Source of the DNA: a virus
DNA: 32,695 nucleotides
Strand: one strand, 5' to 3'
Virus record (IMG/VR): IMGVR_UViG_3300025483_000043
Coordinates: 1 to 32,695 of that record
Part shown: one piece after another, positions 1 through 10,400 of the stretch
How the letters are laid out: each line of letters begins with the position of its first letter
Position numbering within the stretch: position 1 is the first letter of the stretch
Made by a program: the position numbers and the translations under genes
Notes under the pieces: model-generated
The model's database searches: none
Told to the model about the DNA's origin: nothing
Seen by the model: the letters and a program-made list of their open reading frames with translations, nothing else

Positions 1-307
1 TTGTTATCTCTAACTTGTTTGGATCATAATCTATAGGATAAAAACTAGGTGTCCCTGCATCACAGAATACCTGGACACCATCCTTATCATCATTCTTTAG
101 TGTTTGATTCTCACTACTATCTCTATGTGACTCTACACATCCAGGCATATTAATAATAGGAATACCCACCTGTGAAGTCACGGGTGGGTAAATTGGAATT
201 GCCTGTGGAGGATTAACCATCCAATCAGGCATTACATTAATATTTACATCACGAATATCACCAATATGAATATCATTATTCGGTATATTAATGTTAGGTA
301 TGTCCAT
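1..307 (-). CDS. Pro/Ile-rich protein, N-terminal 102 residues only (cut by window edge)
   Basis: The reading frame opens with ATG at 307-305 and runs without a stop to the left edge, so only the first 102 residues are visible. The start overlaps the stop of the preceding gene by one base (TAATG), which favours translational coupling. The visible part begins MDIPNINIPNND and is rich in Ile, Pro, Asn and Asp, with a second similar stretch GIPIINMPG. There is no signal peptide or membrane segment. The upstream 190-aa neighbour carries a matching IPIINIP segment just after its membrane anchor. I do not recognise a family. Its place at the end of the virion-protein run suggests a virion or virion-associated protein, but that is inference only. 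Confidence 0.8.
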   Translation of the reverse strand, partial: MDIPNINIPNNDIHIGDIRDVNINVMPDWMVNPPQAIPIYPPVTSQVGIPIINMPGCVESHRDSSENQTLKNDDKDGVQVFCDAGTPSFYPIDYDPNKLEIT

Positions 308-879
308 TAGCAATCATTAAATACACTTCCAACCGTAGAACCGAGACTCGATCCTGCTTTCTGTCCTAGGAGCAATGCCCATCCACCTGCTAACCACCCC
401 ACGTAAGGGATGCTAGCGACCGCTGGAACGGCGAGACCAGCAGCTATGCTAGTTCCTGCCATCGCACCTTGTGATCGTGCTCCAGCGTCCGCCACTAAAC
501 ACTCTTCTTCTCGGGCACTCAACTTTCCCTCACCGTCTCCTCCAACACCTCCTAGATTTCTAGTGCCGTCCATAGTGAATTGATCTTTACGCCACTCTCG
601 CCTAATCTCGGTAGTGTTACCACCAAAGAATCCTTTCTTGTTTTTATCTAGGGATAAAGATTTCTGAGACTCAAGGATAGCAGGATCGTTTGCACGATAC
701 TCAACCTCATATCCATCCTTACTACCTTTAATTCTATAAGATGAATAATCACCTTTAGGAATATTGATAATAGGAATCTGAGGTTGTCTCGGTCTGTGAA
801 TTACATATCCCAACAAACCAATATGTGCGATAGCAAATAGACCACCGACAGCACCAGCTACAATCTTTAGTTTGGACAT
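307..879 (-). CDS. membrane-anchored protein, 190 aa, unknown function
   Basis: The N-terminus (residues 6-27) is a clear hydrophobic segment that could be a signal anchor. A Pro-rich stretch (RQPQIPIINIP, 31-41) follows, then a charged middle region. A second long hydrophobic, Gly/Ala-rich stretch covers about 139-173 (VPAVASIPYVGWLAGGWALL), so two membrane passes or a glycine-zipper-like segment are possible. Three Cys are present (127 in ECLVA, and the last residue among them visible as NDC). The gene starts 2 nt after the stop of the 87-aa gene and its stop overlaps the next start by one base, so it belongs to a tight run of small membrane-protein genes. No enzymatic motif is visible. A role in the virion, DNA entry or lysis would be a guess. 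Confidence 0.8.
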   Translation of the reverse strand: MSKLKIVAGAVGGLFAIAHIGLLGYVIHRPRQPQIPIINIPKGDYSSYRIKGSKDGYEVEYRANDPAILESQKSLSLDKNKKGFFGGNTTEIRREWRKDQFTMDGTRNLGGVGGDGEGKLSAREEECLVADAGARSQGAMAGTSIAAGLAVPAVASIPYVGWLAGGWALLLGQKAGSSLGSTVGSVFNDC

Positions 880-881
880 GA

Positions 882-1145
882 TTACATACCAAACGGAATA
901 GCACCACCCGTCGCAGATGGAAGTGCAGGAATAGCGCCGCCAGTAGCACCAGGAAGTTCTGGCATTGCAGAGTCCATCATTCCAGGTAGAGCACCAGTGA
1001 TTGCTTCTGCGGCGGCAGCAGCAACTTGTCCTTTTACATTCTCAATAATAGAATCTTTATTAAGATATAGTGCAGCACCACCGCCGACAATACCAGCAGT
1101 TCCTACAAAAGATAGGATTGCTAAAACATTAATTACTTTTTGCAT
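882..1145 (-). CDS. small membrane protein with C-terminal Gly/Pro/Ala repeats, 87 aa
   Basis: Residues 5-28 form a hydrophobic, Gly-rich segment (VGTAGIVGGGAALYL) suited to a single membrane pass. A short charged stretch and an Ala-rich helix (AAAAAEAITGAL) follow. The C-terminal third is low complexity, with the heptad ATGGAIP occurring twice (67-73 and 78-84). A good ribosome-binding site (GGAG, 6 nt before ATG) fixes the start. The gene lies 11 nt after the 140-aa membrane protein and 2 nt before the 190-aa one. I do not recognise a family. Confidence 0.78.
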   Translation of the reverse strand: MQKVINVLAILSFVGTAGIVGGGAALYLNKDSIIENVKGQVAAAAAEAITGALPGMMDSAMPELPGATGGAIPALPSATGGAIPFGM

Positions 1146-1156
1146 TTTATTCTCCG

Positions 1157-1579
1157 TTACATTTTATACGAATCGTCAGTAGAAATTTTGATTGGTCCCT
1201 GCTCAAGACGAATAGTCTGTGAAGGTGCAGTCTGTGCTGCTTTCTCAATCAATCTTTCCATCTGGTCTTTGGTGATGCCAGCACCACCATTACCACCACC
1301 TTCTCCTGCTTTCTTTGCTGCCTGAACACCAAAAGTAGCCAGCACCCCAGTAAAGACGCTAGCTATGAAAGTTGGATCGAGTTTCTGCTCTGGGATTCCA
1401 AGAGCAGGAGGTAGTTTGATGTACGCTAGGGTGAGTATTCCGCCACTCCAAACAAGGATACCAAGACGGACAAAGGTAGAGAGGATTGCAAGTTGTTCTT
1501 CTTTATCCTCCGCTGCTTCTTTCAGTTTTCCTAAAATACCTTTCTTCTTAGGATCTTCCTTCTTGACTTCTTCTGACAT
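1157..1579 (-). CDS. two-helix membrane protein, 140 aa, holin-like topology
   Basis: The first 30 residues are very charged (Lys/Glu-rich, cytoplasmic in character). Two hydrophobic segments follow at about 31-54 and 69-87, joined by a short loop (PPALGIPEQKLDP). The tail is hydrophilic, with a Gly-rich linker (GEGGGNGG) and a helix-forming end. Two closely spaced passes with charged ends are the topology of class II holins, but small phage membrane proteins of other function look the same and the lysozyme gene is 28 kb away, so lysis is only a possibility. An ATAAATA box lies 22 nt upstream of the start, at the end of the previous gene. No convincing Shine-Dalgarno sequence precedes the ATG. 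Confidence 0.78.
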   Translation of the reverse strand: MSEEVKKEDPKKKGILGKLKEAAEDKEEQLAILSTFVRLGILVWSGGILTLAYIKLPPALGIPEQKLDPTFIASVFTGVLATFGVQAAKKAGEGGGNGGAGITKDQMERLIEKAAQTAPSQTIRLEQGPIKISTDDSYKM

Positions 1580-1600
1580 TAACGAACAGCAAGGCTCTTC

Positions 1601-1607
1601 TATTTAT
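1601..1607 (-). promoter_or_regulatory. late-promoter-like ATAAATA box before the 140-aa membrane protein
   Basis: Read on the minus strand this is GCATAAATAG, one base from the T4 late consensus TATAAATA. It overlaps the stop codon of the 1108-aa gene and lies 22-28 nt before the next start. The same box recurs at matching positions before other virion genes in this window, which is the main support; a single AT-rich heptamer would mean little. Confidence 0.5.
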
Positions 1608-4600
1608 GCCTGAGCCTCCGTCCAGGAGATACGGAAGTCAATCGCCCTTCTGTTAGAACCACGACCACCACCAATGTTCGTTACCTTAACAGCAAGAACC
1701 TCAGGTCCATCGGGGAATATTCCTGTTGGATCGGGTGCTGTACTAGCAGCAAGTTGATCTCCACCACCACCTAAGATCGAGTTAGAGATTTCCTTGACTC
1801 GTCCTAGGTCATAGTCAGCAACACCAGAGTCAGCATAGAATCCGTAGATAACTTCGCCACCAACCAGTTCGTTCGTAATAATAGAAGCACCCTGTGTTAG
1901 GTCTGCGTACTGTGCTAGTGATGTGCCACCAATGTTTTCCCAATCTACAGAGTTTGTAATGTTAGGATTCAATACTAGTTCAACAAAGAATGGTCCGTTA
2001 GCAGACACCTCAGCAGTTCTAAGAATCAACTGCATTCTATTAACTAGTTCTCTAGCACCAAATGAACCAGGGATACCATTATCAACAGATGGTGATGTGC
2101 GAATAGCAAGAAGTGCTTTGGTCTGACCAGAATTAACTTCTCGTCCAGTTCTAGATCCAACTGTATAAACATATGCTCGGTCATCATCAAAGATACCATC
2201 CATAATTACAGATGAACCCCAGTGTGAAATCTGTGGAATAGATGTTGCTTGTATTAATTCAACTCCAGTTGGTTGGACAGCATTAAAAGCAAAGGTTTGT
2301 GCAGCTCCAGAACCCATGGTAATAAAAGAAACCCCAGTTGGGTTCGCAGTTGTAACTGCTTTACTTAAACTAATGCTTGCTCCAGAAATAGAATGAACAA
2401 AAGTATCTGCAGGAACTCCAGCACCAATCACACGTTGTCCCTTCTGAATACCAGTTCCAGAACTTACAGTTCCAGTAGATGCTCCAGATGCAATGGTTAA
2501 ATTAACACCCGTTGCGCCTGCTTGTTCTCTTGTTAGATTTGAGAAGTATCCAGATCTAGCAGTAGATAGTGGAGAGATAGCAGACCCAGTTACATCTGTC
2601 AATGCAATTGGAGTAGAACTTCCCGCCGTCTCAGTGACTGTAAATTGAGTTGATGAAGGTACTGTAGCAACATAATATACTTTGTTTGCTGCAAGATTTG
2701 CAAATGGAGTATCAAATGTAATTGTCTGTACTCCATTTGGTTGCAGACCAGTAGTAGATGCTACCTGAATCTGACTGTTTCCAGATGTTGTGGCAATAAC
2801 ATCTTGAACAAAAGAAACTTTTCCATTGTAATTTACATATTCAACTACTCCTGCAGTACCAGAAGTTGCTCTTCTAATTCTAAGAGTTCCAGAGTCAGGG
2901 AAATGTGTTGGAGCATCAGCAATGTATAACGCAGAGTCTCCAGAAGAAAGAGTTTTTGTTGTAGTTGAAGCTGGAGGAACAGTATTAACTTCATAACGAG
3001 ATGGTAGGTTACCAGATCTCATGTATGCTTCAGTGTTCTGGTTGTTGTTAGGAATCTTGTGTCCATAGATTATGTTACCATCTTGTGCTCTAAATCCCCA
3101 ACGGATGAAACCAGCACCATACCAAGAGTAGTCCATGTAGAACATCTGCATCTTGGTTGGGTCAATAGTGTATCCAGACTTACCAGATCCATCGCAACGG
3201 TCTAGGTTCCATTCGCTTTGATCCCACTCAGTCTCTACAGTTTTAGTTACTGGAACATTATTTGCAGAAGGACCACGATAGTCTGGGAAAATAACTAACT
3301 GTGTGTCGGAAATGATACCATCAACACGATAAGAAGAACCACGAAGAACAATATAATCACCAGGCTTCAACTGTTTAGCAAACTTAGTTCCTTGACCGTT
3401 GGTAGATGTAAAACTAGAAACAAGTGTGCTTCCTTGTGTTACTGTTACCTTACCAGACAACTGGAAGGTAGATGTTCTACGAACAACACTAATGTTTCCA
3501 CTTGCCCAACGGAAGAAGATACCATTTTGTTGATCCATCATACCGATTTCCAATCGGTTTCCGTATGAATTGACTGGAGTTACAGTATATTCTCCACTTG
3601 CAGTGGTCTCACTTGGAGCATTGGCAGCAGTATATTGGAACGTATATGGGTCAATTACATTTGTTACATTAAATGTACCATTGTAATTATTGTCTCCACA
3701 ACTTCTTACATCAACTTGAGTGTCTCTTGTGACATTATGTGCATCTGCTGCTACAACCGTTACTGTTGTACCAGAAGCAGTGATGCTATCAATGTTTTCA
3801 AGTGCAGGTTCTAGAATAGAACCAGTGGAGAATGATACACCTTTACCAGACTGGTAACGGAAGTAACGTTTGGTCTGTCTGATTGCTTGCTGGTTCTTAG
3901 AAATAGAATTAGTCGAGAACTTAACACCACCGTCAAATGCTCTATGAATCGAATTGCCTTGTGGTCTTGGATAAAGTTTAATGGTTCCAGAAGCAACAGA
4001 TCCAGTTGGTGCTGAATCTGGAAAGTAATAGAATCTTGTAGGACTTTCTACTCTAGCAACTGTCCAAGATCCATTTACATTACTACCAGCAGATCCAGTA
4101 ACTGCAATTTCATTACCAACTTCTAAACCATGAGCTTGTGTGCAATCAACCTGAATTGAATCAGACATAACACCAGCAGTTGGCGTGGATAATGTAATTG
4201 TTCCACCAAGAGCTGATCCTGTATAATGAATGCCACTGTATAAAGCAGTTCTTGCACTGTCAATAATTCCACCACTACCAAGAACCCACTCATACTTTGC
4301 TGTATAAACAAAGTCGGTAACTCCAGAAGTTCTATCAACAATGAAGACACCATTAGCACCAGGGAATGTGGTGTCTTGAATGTAGATGGCAGTGCCTGCA
4401 GCAGGACGTGTTGATTGATTTGTATCTACAGAAACGGTGATCTCTCTGCTATTATTTACTGCCTGAACATCAGTAATTACAATCTGATCTTGAGACTTAT
4501 AAGCAAATGGGTTGTTGTTGATCATTGCCAACCCTTCCCACTTGGTATCCTGAATACCATACTCAAAGTCAGTGTCAATTTGAGACTGTGGATTAGATAC

Positions 4601-4930
4601 CTTAGACTTATTTACAGCATCGTGATATGTTTCTGCTGGTTTAATAGTCTCCTCAAAGTCATCGTAAATAATTTGCAACTTGTCAGTATCTGACATAGAT
4701 GTAGTATCATATGTCAATGTAACCTGAGTCGTAGTTACATTTCTGATGTCTGTTGAAATGGTATAAGCAGACGCAGTGAGTTCTGGGTCCGAGAAATTAT
4801 AGATTACTTTGTTATCGGTAACGTTAGTAATCAGAATCAACTGTTCTCTCTGAATGCCACCAGGAATGACTACTTTTCTAGTCGCAGCATCAAACAAGTA
4901 GTAATTAGTTTGAATGGATTTCCTTGCCAT
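1604..4930 (-). CDS. large virion structural protein, 1108 aa
   Basis: The protein has no signal peptide and is dominated by beta-rich, Thr/Ser/Val-rich sequence typical of phage tail and baseplate-associated proteins. The N-terminal region (about 1-160, beginning MARKSIQTNYYLFDAATRK) looks like a separate attachment domain. Two similar modules follow, each with a 'His + NG + W/F.V' pattern (AHGLEVGNEIAVTGS...NGSWTV and DAHNVTRDTQVDVRS...NGTFNV). A central aromatic-rich block (YSWYGAGFIRWGFRAQDGN) I recall from structural proteins of marine T4-like phages. The C-terminal third is again repetitive. The start has AGGA 10 nt upstream and an ATAAATA box 36 nt upstream. The exact role (baseplate, tail or fibre) cannot be told from sequence alone. 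Confidence 0.85.
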   Translation of the reverse strand: MARKSIQTNYYLFDAATRKVVIPGGIQREQLILITNVTDNKVIYNFSDPELTASAYTISTDIRNVTTTQVTLTYDTTSMSDTDKLQIIYDDFEETIKPAETYHDAVNKSKVSNPQSQIDTDFEYGIQDTKWEGLAMINNNPFAYKSQDQIVITDVQAVNNSREITVSVDTNQSTRPAAGTAIYIQDTTFPGANGVFIVDRTSGVTDFVYTAKYEWVLGSGGIIDSARTALYSGIHYTGSALGGTITLSTPTAGVMSDSIQVDCTQAHGLEVGNEIAVTGSAGSNVNGSWTVARVESPTRFYYFPDSAPTGSVASGTIKLYPRPQGNSIHRAFDGGVKFSTNSISKNQQAIRQTKRYFRYQSGKGVSFSTGSILEPALENIDSITASGTTVTVVAADAHNVTRDTQVDVRSCGDNNYNGTFNVTNVIDPYTFQYTAANAPSETTASGEYTVTPVNSYGNRLEIGMMDQQNGIFFRWASGNISVVRRTSTFQLSGKVTVTQGSTLVSSFTSTNGQGTKFAKQLKPGDYIVLRGSSYRVDGIISDTQLVIFPDYRGPSANNVPVTKTVETEWDQSEWNLDRCDGSGKSGYTIDPTKMQMFYMDYSWYGAGFIRWGFRAQDGNIIYGHKIPNNNQNTEAYMRSGNLPSRYEVNTVPPASTTTKTLSSGDSALYIADAPTHFPDSGTLRIRRATSGTAGVVEYVNYNGKVSFVQDVIATTSGNSQIQVASTTGLQPNGVQTITFDTPFANLAANKVYYVATVPSSTQFTVTETAGSSTPIALTDVTGSAISPLSTARSGYFSNLTREQAGATGVNLTIASGASTGTVSSGTGIQKGQRVIGAGVPADTFVHSISGASISLSKAVTTANPTGVSFITMGSGAAQTFAFNAVQPTGVELIQATSIPQISHWGSSVIMDGIFDDDRAYVYTVGSRTGREVNSGQTKALLAIRTSPSVDNGIPGSFGARELVNRMQLILRTAEVSANGPFFVELVLNPNITNSVDWENIGGTSLAQYADLTQGASIITNELVGGEVIYGFYADSGVADYDLGRVKEISNSILGGGGDQLAASTAPDPTGIFPDGPEVLAVKVTNIGGGRGSNRRAIDFRISWTEAQA

Positions 4931-4965
4931 TACCTATGTTCCTCGGAATATTATTATGCTTTATC

Positions 4966-4972
4966 TATTTAT
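4966..4972 (-). promoter_or_regulatory. late-promoter-like ATAAATA box before the 1108-aa gene
   Basis: Minus-strand AGATAAATAG, directly after the stop codon of the 837-aa gene and about 36 nt before the 1108-aa start. It matches the core of the T4 late promoter and the boxes before neighbouring virion genes. Confidence 0.5.
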
Positions 4973-7486
4973 CTACGGTGTTCTTGTAGAAGTTAAACCA
5001 GGGTTTGTGCTTGCTGCTACACCAGTGTAAGTTTCTTTTGTAGCGTTGTAGTTCTGGAATACTTGTGCTGCTGTTAGTGCTCTTGGATAGATACGAACTT
5101 CGCCAATTCTGCCATCCCAATAAAATCCACTGGGACTTATAGTTCTGTACCCAATAGAACTTCCAGAGAAATTGTGAGTGGTATTAGTTCCAGTATTGGT
5201 CCATATCTGTATTCCGTCAGCATATCCAGTAATAGTGTTACCAGATCTTGTTATTATATAATGCCTCCATGTATTGTTAGGTAGGTTTCCAAAAGATCTA
5301 TTACCAATTTCATTTGAATAATATATTAATTCTAGCTGAGAATTTATGGTAGTAAATTGGAATGTTTGTCCGTTCGGTAAAGACCAAATCGTATTTGATG
5401 CTGGTTGAACATCAGTCCATACCCAAGTTTCATACGTAAAATCTCCAGCAAATGTTAGATTAGAATTAGTGGGCAGTTGGATATAATCATCCCCTCCATC
5501 AAACTCCCAGTATCCAGCGGCGTTGTGGGTGGCACCATTCACTACACCATCATTACCTTTACCTGATTGATCTAACCATCCTTCAAGGGGATCAAGTAAA
5601 ATAACTCCATCAACTTCAATAGCAGCAATTCTAGAGAAAGAATTATTGTGTGTCCAAGTTATATTACTAATAGTTTTTCCACCAGCACCCGTAATGTCAT
5701 ACCATTTGAATGTATTGTCAGCAGTAAAACTATTAAAAGTAGAAGTATCTGTAAAAGTAACAGTGATGTTATCAGTCCCAGCTTCTCTAGCAGCATATAA
5801 TCTTAGAGAAGTTCCTACTGCCAATCCCCCAGATGGTGTCCAAGTCAATGAAGTTCCGTTTAAAGCGGTCGTCCAGTTGTTGAGGTTTCCATCAAACGCA
5901 TGTTCTTTTGGATTGGAACTATTGAATTGTGTTCCACTAATCTGACTTGTGTAATCGGTGCCAGATGCATCAGCAATACCAGTGTCGCCCAACAGGTTCA
6001 ACTCTTGGAAGTCAGCAGGTCTAATAGCAGGACCACCACTATACTCAAAGCTATCAGCACTATCCATCTGTCTCCTCTTGTTAGAGACATGAGTAGCAAG
6101 GTCGTCAAAGAGAATTTTGTTAGCGTTGAATGGATAGGCGACAAGATCACTTGTGTCATTCCTCACAGAACCATCTGATAGTCTACCAATTTGATCTGGA
6201 GTGCTTATGATTTGATATTCAATAGTTGTAGATCCATCAGAAGAATATTCAAAATCCCCAAGTCCATTACCAGACGTACTTACTTTACCAAAAGTATACG
6301 TAGTAGGGTCTTGACCACCAATTACTTCATCATTAAAAAGTAGGTAATAAAAAGATGGGTCGGCATCTAAACTTACGTTATAAAATCGCAAGCTTGAATC
6401 TCTCGAACTTTCAAGAAACCTTCTCCAAACACGATCTCCATTCTTAGAATATTTACTTAAGACTCCCCTCTGGATGAGTATTCCACCTGAAGTTGTTCCA
6501 AAAACAACTACTTGTTCTGTCTCGCTATCTGAAAATACTTGATCAAAAGTAAAACTAATAGAAAGACCTTCGTCAGTTTGTTTTTGCCAAATAATATTAC
6601 CTTCTGCTGTATATTTAATAATGAATCCATGATTAGATTTGTTTCCTACGATATAAATTTGACCATTAGAATCAATAAAAATATCTTTACACTCAACATC
6701 TTGGTATGGATTCGCTCCGACGGTAGGATCATATTGTGATTTGATAGTTCTATCCCATAGAACTTCTCCTGTACTAGAATCAATCTTAACAATATATCCT
6801 TTTTTGGCACTATCATCTTCTAGATAACCAACAGCAACTACTTCTCCTCTACTATTAGAAGTAATCTTAGTAAGAACAGCATCTCGTCCGAGCATTAAAG
6901 CAGACTTACCCCATCCAGGGTTGCCATTACTATCAAATTTTTCTACAAATGCTACTGCTGCACCTGATTCTGGTGTATTACCACAAGCATAATAGTTTCC
7001 GTTGCTATCTGATGTAACACCTGTATACTCTACATCTCCAGTATAAGATGTTGATTGCCAGTCAAGTACACCAGCATTAGAATACTTAGCAATATAAGGT
7101 GCTACTGTTCCATAGTCACCATTCACACCACCAGATTTACCAACAACAATTATATCATTATTACTATCTAACTCGATGGTAGTTAGAGTTAGAGCACTGT
7201 TGTATACAGTTGGATTTATTCTAACTCCCCACTCCTCTGTTGATGTCCCACTCCCCCCATTATAGTCTCTTTTTTCTACCCAACCAAATGAATCATTTCC
7301 CAATCCCGTGCCCGACAGAAGAAATTTTTGATCCAAATAATTATATTTAATTTGACTTGTAAGAAATTGTCCTTCATTTGGATTAGAGGACTTATCAATT
7401 GCTTTGAAAAAATTTGTTACTGCTTCTGCTCCAGACGAACCTAAAAGAAAAAGGTTTCTGGCGGCACTACTAAATCCTGCTGGCAT
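4973..7486 (-). CDS. propeller-repeat and LamG-domain virion/adhesion protein, 837 aa
   Basis: Residues about 55-440 contain repeated units of the type 'G..Y..KY...G...W.....', such as GYIVKIDSSTGEVLWDRT and GFIIKYTAEGNIIWQKQ. This is the pattern of bacterial SBBP-type beta-propeller repeats. A middle segment (about 500-620) resembles a galactose-binding or discoidin-like beta sandwich (EHAFDGNLNNWTT). Residues about 625-815 form a LamG/concanavalin-like jelly roll, with GYWEFDGGDDYIQLP at its start, NTWRHYIITRSGN in the middle and GRIGEVRIYPRALTAAQV at its end. Such domains bind sugars or proteins, so a host-surface-binding fibre or accessory adhesin is likely. GAGGA 8 nt before the ATG overlaps the stop of the upstream 1172-aa gene, so the two are probably co-translated. 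The 778-aa protein in this window also has a LamG domain. Confidence 0.85.
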   Translation of the reverse strand: MPAGFSSAARNLFLLGSSGAEAVTNFFKAIDKSSNPNEGQFLTSQIKYNYLDQKFLLSGTGLGNDSFGWVEKRDYNGGSGTSTEEWGVRINPTVYNSALTLTTIELDSNNDIIVVGKSGGVNGDYGTVAPYIAKYSNAGVLDWQSTSYTGDVEYTGVTSDSNGNYYACGNTPESGAAVAFVEKFDSNGNPGWGKSALMLGRDAVLTKITSNSRGEVVAVGYLEDDSAKKGYIVKIDSSTGEVLWDRTIKSQYDPTVGANPYQDVECKDIFIDSNGQIYIVGNKSNHGFIIKYTAEGNIIWQKQTDEGLSISFTFDQVFSDSETEQVVVFGTTSGGILIQRGVLSKYSKNGDRVWRRFLESSRDSSLRFYNVSLDADPSFYYLLFNDEVIGGQDPTTYTFGKVSTSGNGLGDFEYSSDGSTTIEYQIISTPDQIGRLSDGSVRNDTSDLVAYPFNANKILFDDLATHVSNKRRQMDSADSFEYSGGPAIRPADFQELNLLGDTGIADASGTDYTSQISGTQFNSSNPKEHAFDGNLNNWTTALNGTSLTWTPSGGLAVGTSLRLYAAREAGTDNITVTFTDTSTFNSFTADNTFKWYDITGAGGKTISNITWTHNNSFSRIAAIEVDGVILLDPLEGWLDQSGKGNDGVVNGATHNAAGYWEFDGGDDYIQLPTNSNLTFAGDFTYETWVWTDVQPASNTIWSLPNGQTFQFTTINSQLELIYYSNEIGNRSFGNLPNNTWRHYIITRSGNTITGYADGIQIWTNTGTNTTHNFSGSSIGYRTISPSGFYWDGRIGEVRIYPRALTAAQVFQNYNATKETYTGVAASTNPGLTSTRTP

Positions 7487-7496
7487 TTATCTATCC

Positions 7497-10400
7497 TCAA
7501 CTGAAGTCTGTGTTGCCTTGTCCGAATACTCTGGTGACACCAGAATTATCTCGAACGATTACAAAGGTAAGAATATCAGTATTTGATGTAGAGATTGGTG
7601 GAGAACCGCCAGACCATCTAACACCATTCGTTACTGATGTTCCATCAACAGAACAAGCATCACCATAGGTCGCAGCAGTGTTAGAATCCAATATAACTGT
7701 TAGAGTAATCGACTGTCCATTGACCAAATTGACTCCAGTAAATGCCCACTCATTAATTGCGGATGTTGCTGGAGTACCAAGAATCGTGTTGCTTCCTGCT
7801 ACATTAAGAGTAATAATATTTGCTGATGGAGTTAATGTAGTATTGAAACTGTTGAATACTTTCTCAACTACTCTGCCACCTAAATTAGTAGCACCATCAA
7901 CATCTAGTCCAGTCAGTGTGCCAACAGATGTGAGTGAAGAATTAACAACAGTCGATCCAAGTGTTGTAGCATCTAGTGCAAGTTGGTTACCGATAACAAA
8001 CTTCTTACCTAGTGCAATCTCAAGGTTCTCAGAGAATACCCAATACTTATCAGTTCTACTGTGGTCATAAAGAATAGTCTTATCAACAGAACCCTTAACA
8101 ATTATTCCACCACCATCAGCTGCAAGATCAGATGGACCAGATGCAGTAAAGGTTGCTGTGCCACTACCAGTTACAGAGTTAGAAAGAACTGCAGTGTTAT
8201 TTGTAATAGAAACAATAGTTGTTCCAACAGGAACACTGATGCCACCAGTAGTAGAATTGACTTCCATACCAGGAATCAATCCTGCTGTTGGAGTGATAGC
8301 AGAAATTCCAGTTGTATTATCTACAGTAACTGCTTGGAAAGTTGTATTGACAACAGCAGCAAGTTCAATGTTCTTGTCATCAACTGACATGACGTTTGAA
8401 TTTACTGTCGTGGTTGTACCATTGACAGTCAATGATCCTTGAATCAAGGTGTCACCATTAACGGTAAAGTCATTAGGGATAGTTACCTTAAAGTTACTAT
8501 CACCATTAATCCAAGACTCTGTTCCAGAACCAATAACTAACTGTCTATCTCCACCAATATTTGGTGGTGCATATGTAGCATTAGTTGAGTTCTCATCATC
8601 AGCAGGACCAATAAGAACGTTTCCATTTCCAGTGATAGCATAACCAGCATAGTGACCAATACAAACATTGGCATCACCTGTAGTGGCAATCTCCATTGAG
8701 TTACTACCAATAGAAACGTTCTTAGCACCATTAAGGTTGCCAAGTTGAGATGAACTACCAATCGCTACGTTGTCAGCAGCAATACCACCAACAGGTAATG
8801 CATTGTATCCGATCGCTACGTTATCATCTCCAGTATTGATAGTTCCAAGAGCAGAGTATCCGAACGCAGTGTTTCTTGCACCAGAAATATTGCTTTGAAG
8901 AGCATCGAATCCAACTCTAGTGTTTGAAACTACTGCTCCGCCACCTCTACCAATTCTAATAGGATTGCTGCCACCACGAATTAAGATGTCTGCATTCTCT
9001 GAGTTAAGAGTACCATTGATAGTAATGTTATCAGAAATTCCTGTGCCAACAGTTAAGTCTTCAGTGACAACTAGATTCTGATTGATGTTGAATGTTCCAC
9101 CAACAGCACCCATGTTGATGGTTGTCGCGGCACCAAATGCAGTGATGGTTGTCGCAGCAGCATTTAGTAAAGTGAATGTGCCAGATGTAGTAGCGATTCC
9201 AGTTAAGATTGTTGGGTTTGTCTGGAAGACAAGACGATCAAGACCAGTAGTATCACTAATCAATCCACGAAGTTGTGTAGAGGTTGTGGAAGAGAACGAT
9301 GCAAGTGTATCTGATCTGTATGCTACGTTACCACCCTGTCTAAAGTTGATTGAAATTTGTGATCCATTATTATCACTAGTAAATAGAAGACTTCTATCAG
9401 CTTTAACTGCTTTAGTTGCCGATACCTCAAAGGATGCGGACGCAGTAGATACAATTTCTAATCCGTTAATAGAAGTAGCAGTAGCAGCTCCAAGAACTGG
9501 AGCACTCAGCGTAGGAGCGGTTAAAGTTTTGTTAGTGAGAACTTGTGTCTCATTTTCTGTTACAAATCTATTAGCAATAGATCCATCAAAAGATCTCCAG
9601 TATCCACCAGACTCATACCACTGCAGTTGTTGATATGATGCTACATTCTCATTGGCATCTGTTGTTCTATTGACTTGGATACCACCATCCGCACCAACTA
9701 AACTTGGACCCCTTCTCAATTCAATAATATTATCTTCTACAACCAATGTAGTGGTGTTTAAAATAGTTTGGTTTCCAGTTACAAGTAAGTCGCCACCAAT
9801 GGTAACAGTAGATCCATCATCTTCTATCAAACTATTTGCAAACTGATTGTTTCCACTATCCCATTTCAGGACTTTGTTGCCAGTGAAGTTTGTATTATTT
9901 TTTAATTGGAAATCATTTACTACTTTAATGATACCACCAGATGAAGTCAGAGATCCACCAGTATTGGTATCTGTAGAACTAATATCAATTGTAGTAACTC
10001 CACCAGAAGAAGTTGCAGTAAGACTGGTAGCACCAGAAGAAGTAAGTCTAAACTCTCCAGCAGAAAGAACTTCAGAATTTGCTGCTAGTTTTGTAACAGT
10101 ATCGCTATCAGTAGAATCAACTGTAATCGTTTGACCACTCTGAGAAACTGTGCAGTTAGTTCCACCAACAACTCGTACCTGTCCAGATACTGGAGTAGCA
10201 GTCAAACCACCAGCAATTTCAGTAACTGTGTTATCAGAATCTACTGTAATTGTTGGATTATTTGCACCATCAGTTCCTTGAATAACTTGAGTTGCACCAC
10301 CACCAAGGAACGTAAAATCTCCATCTACATAAGTGTTACCTGTAGTTGCTCTGAGTCTAGTAATAGTATCAGTATCTGTAGCAGTAATTGTAATTACTTG

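Noticed and set aside
9082-9633. 183-codon plus-strand frame opposite the 1172-aa fibre gene
   Set aside because: It is antisense to a strong repetitive coding gene, Val/Pro-rich as expected from a reversed Thr/Ala-rich frame, with no supporting neighbours.
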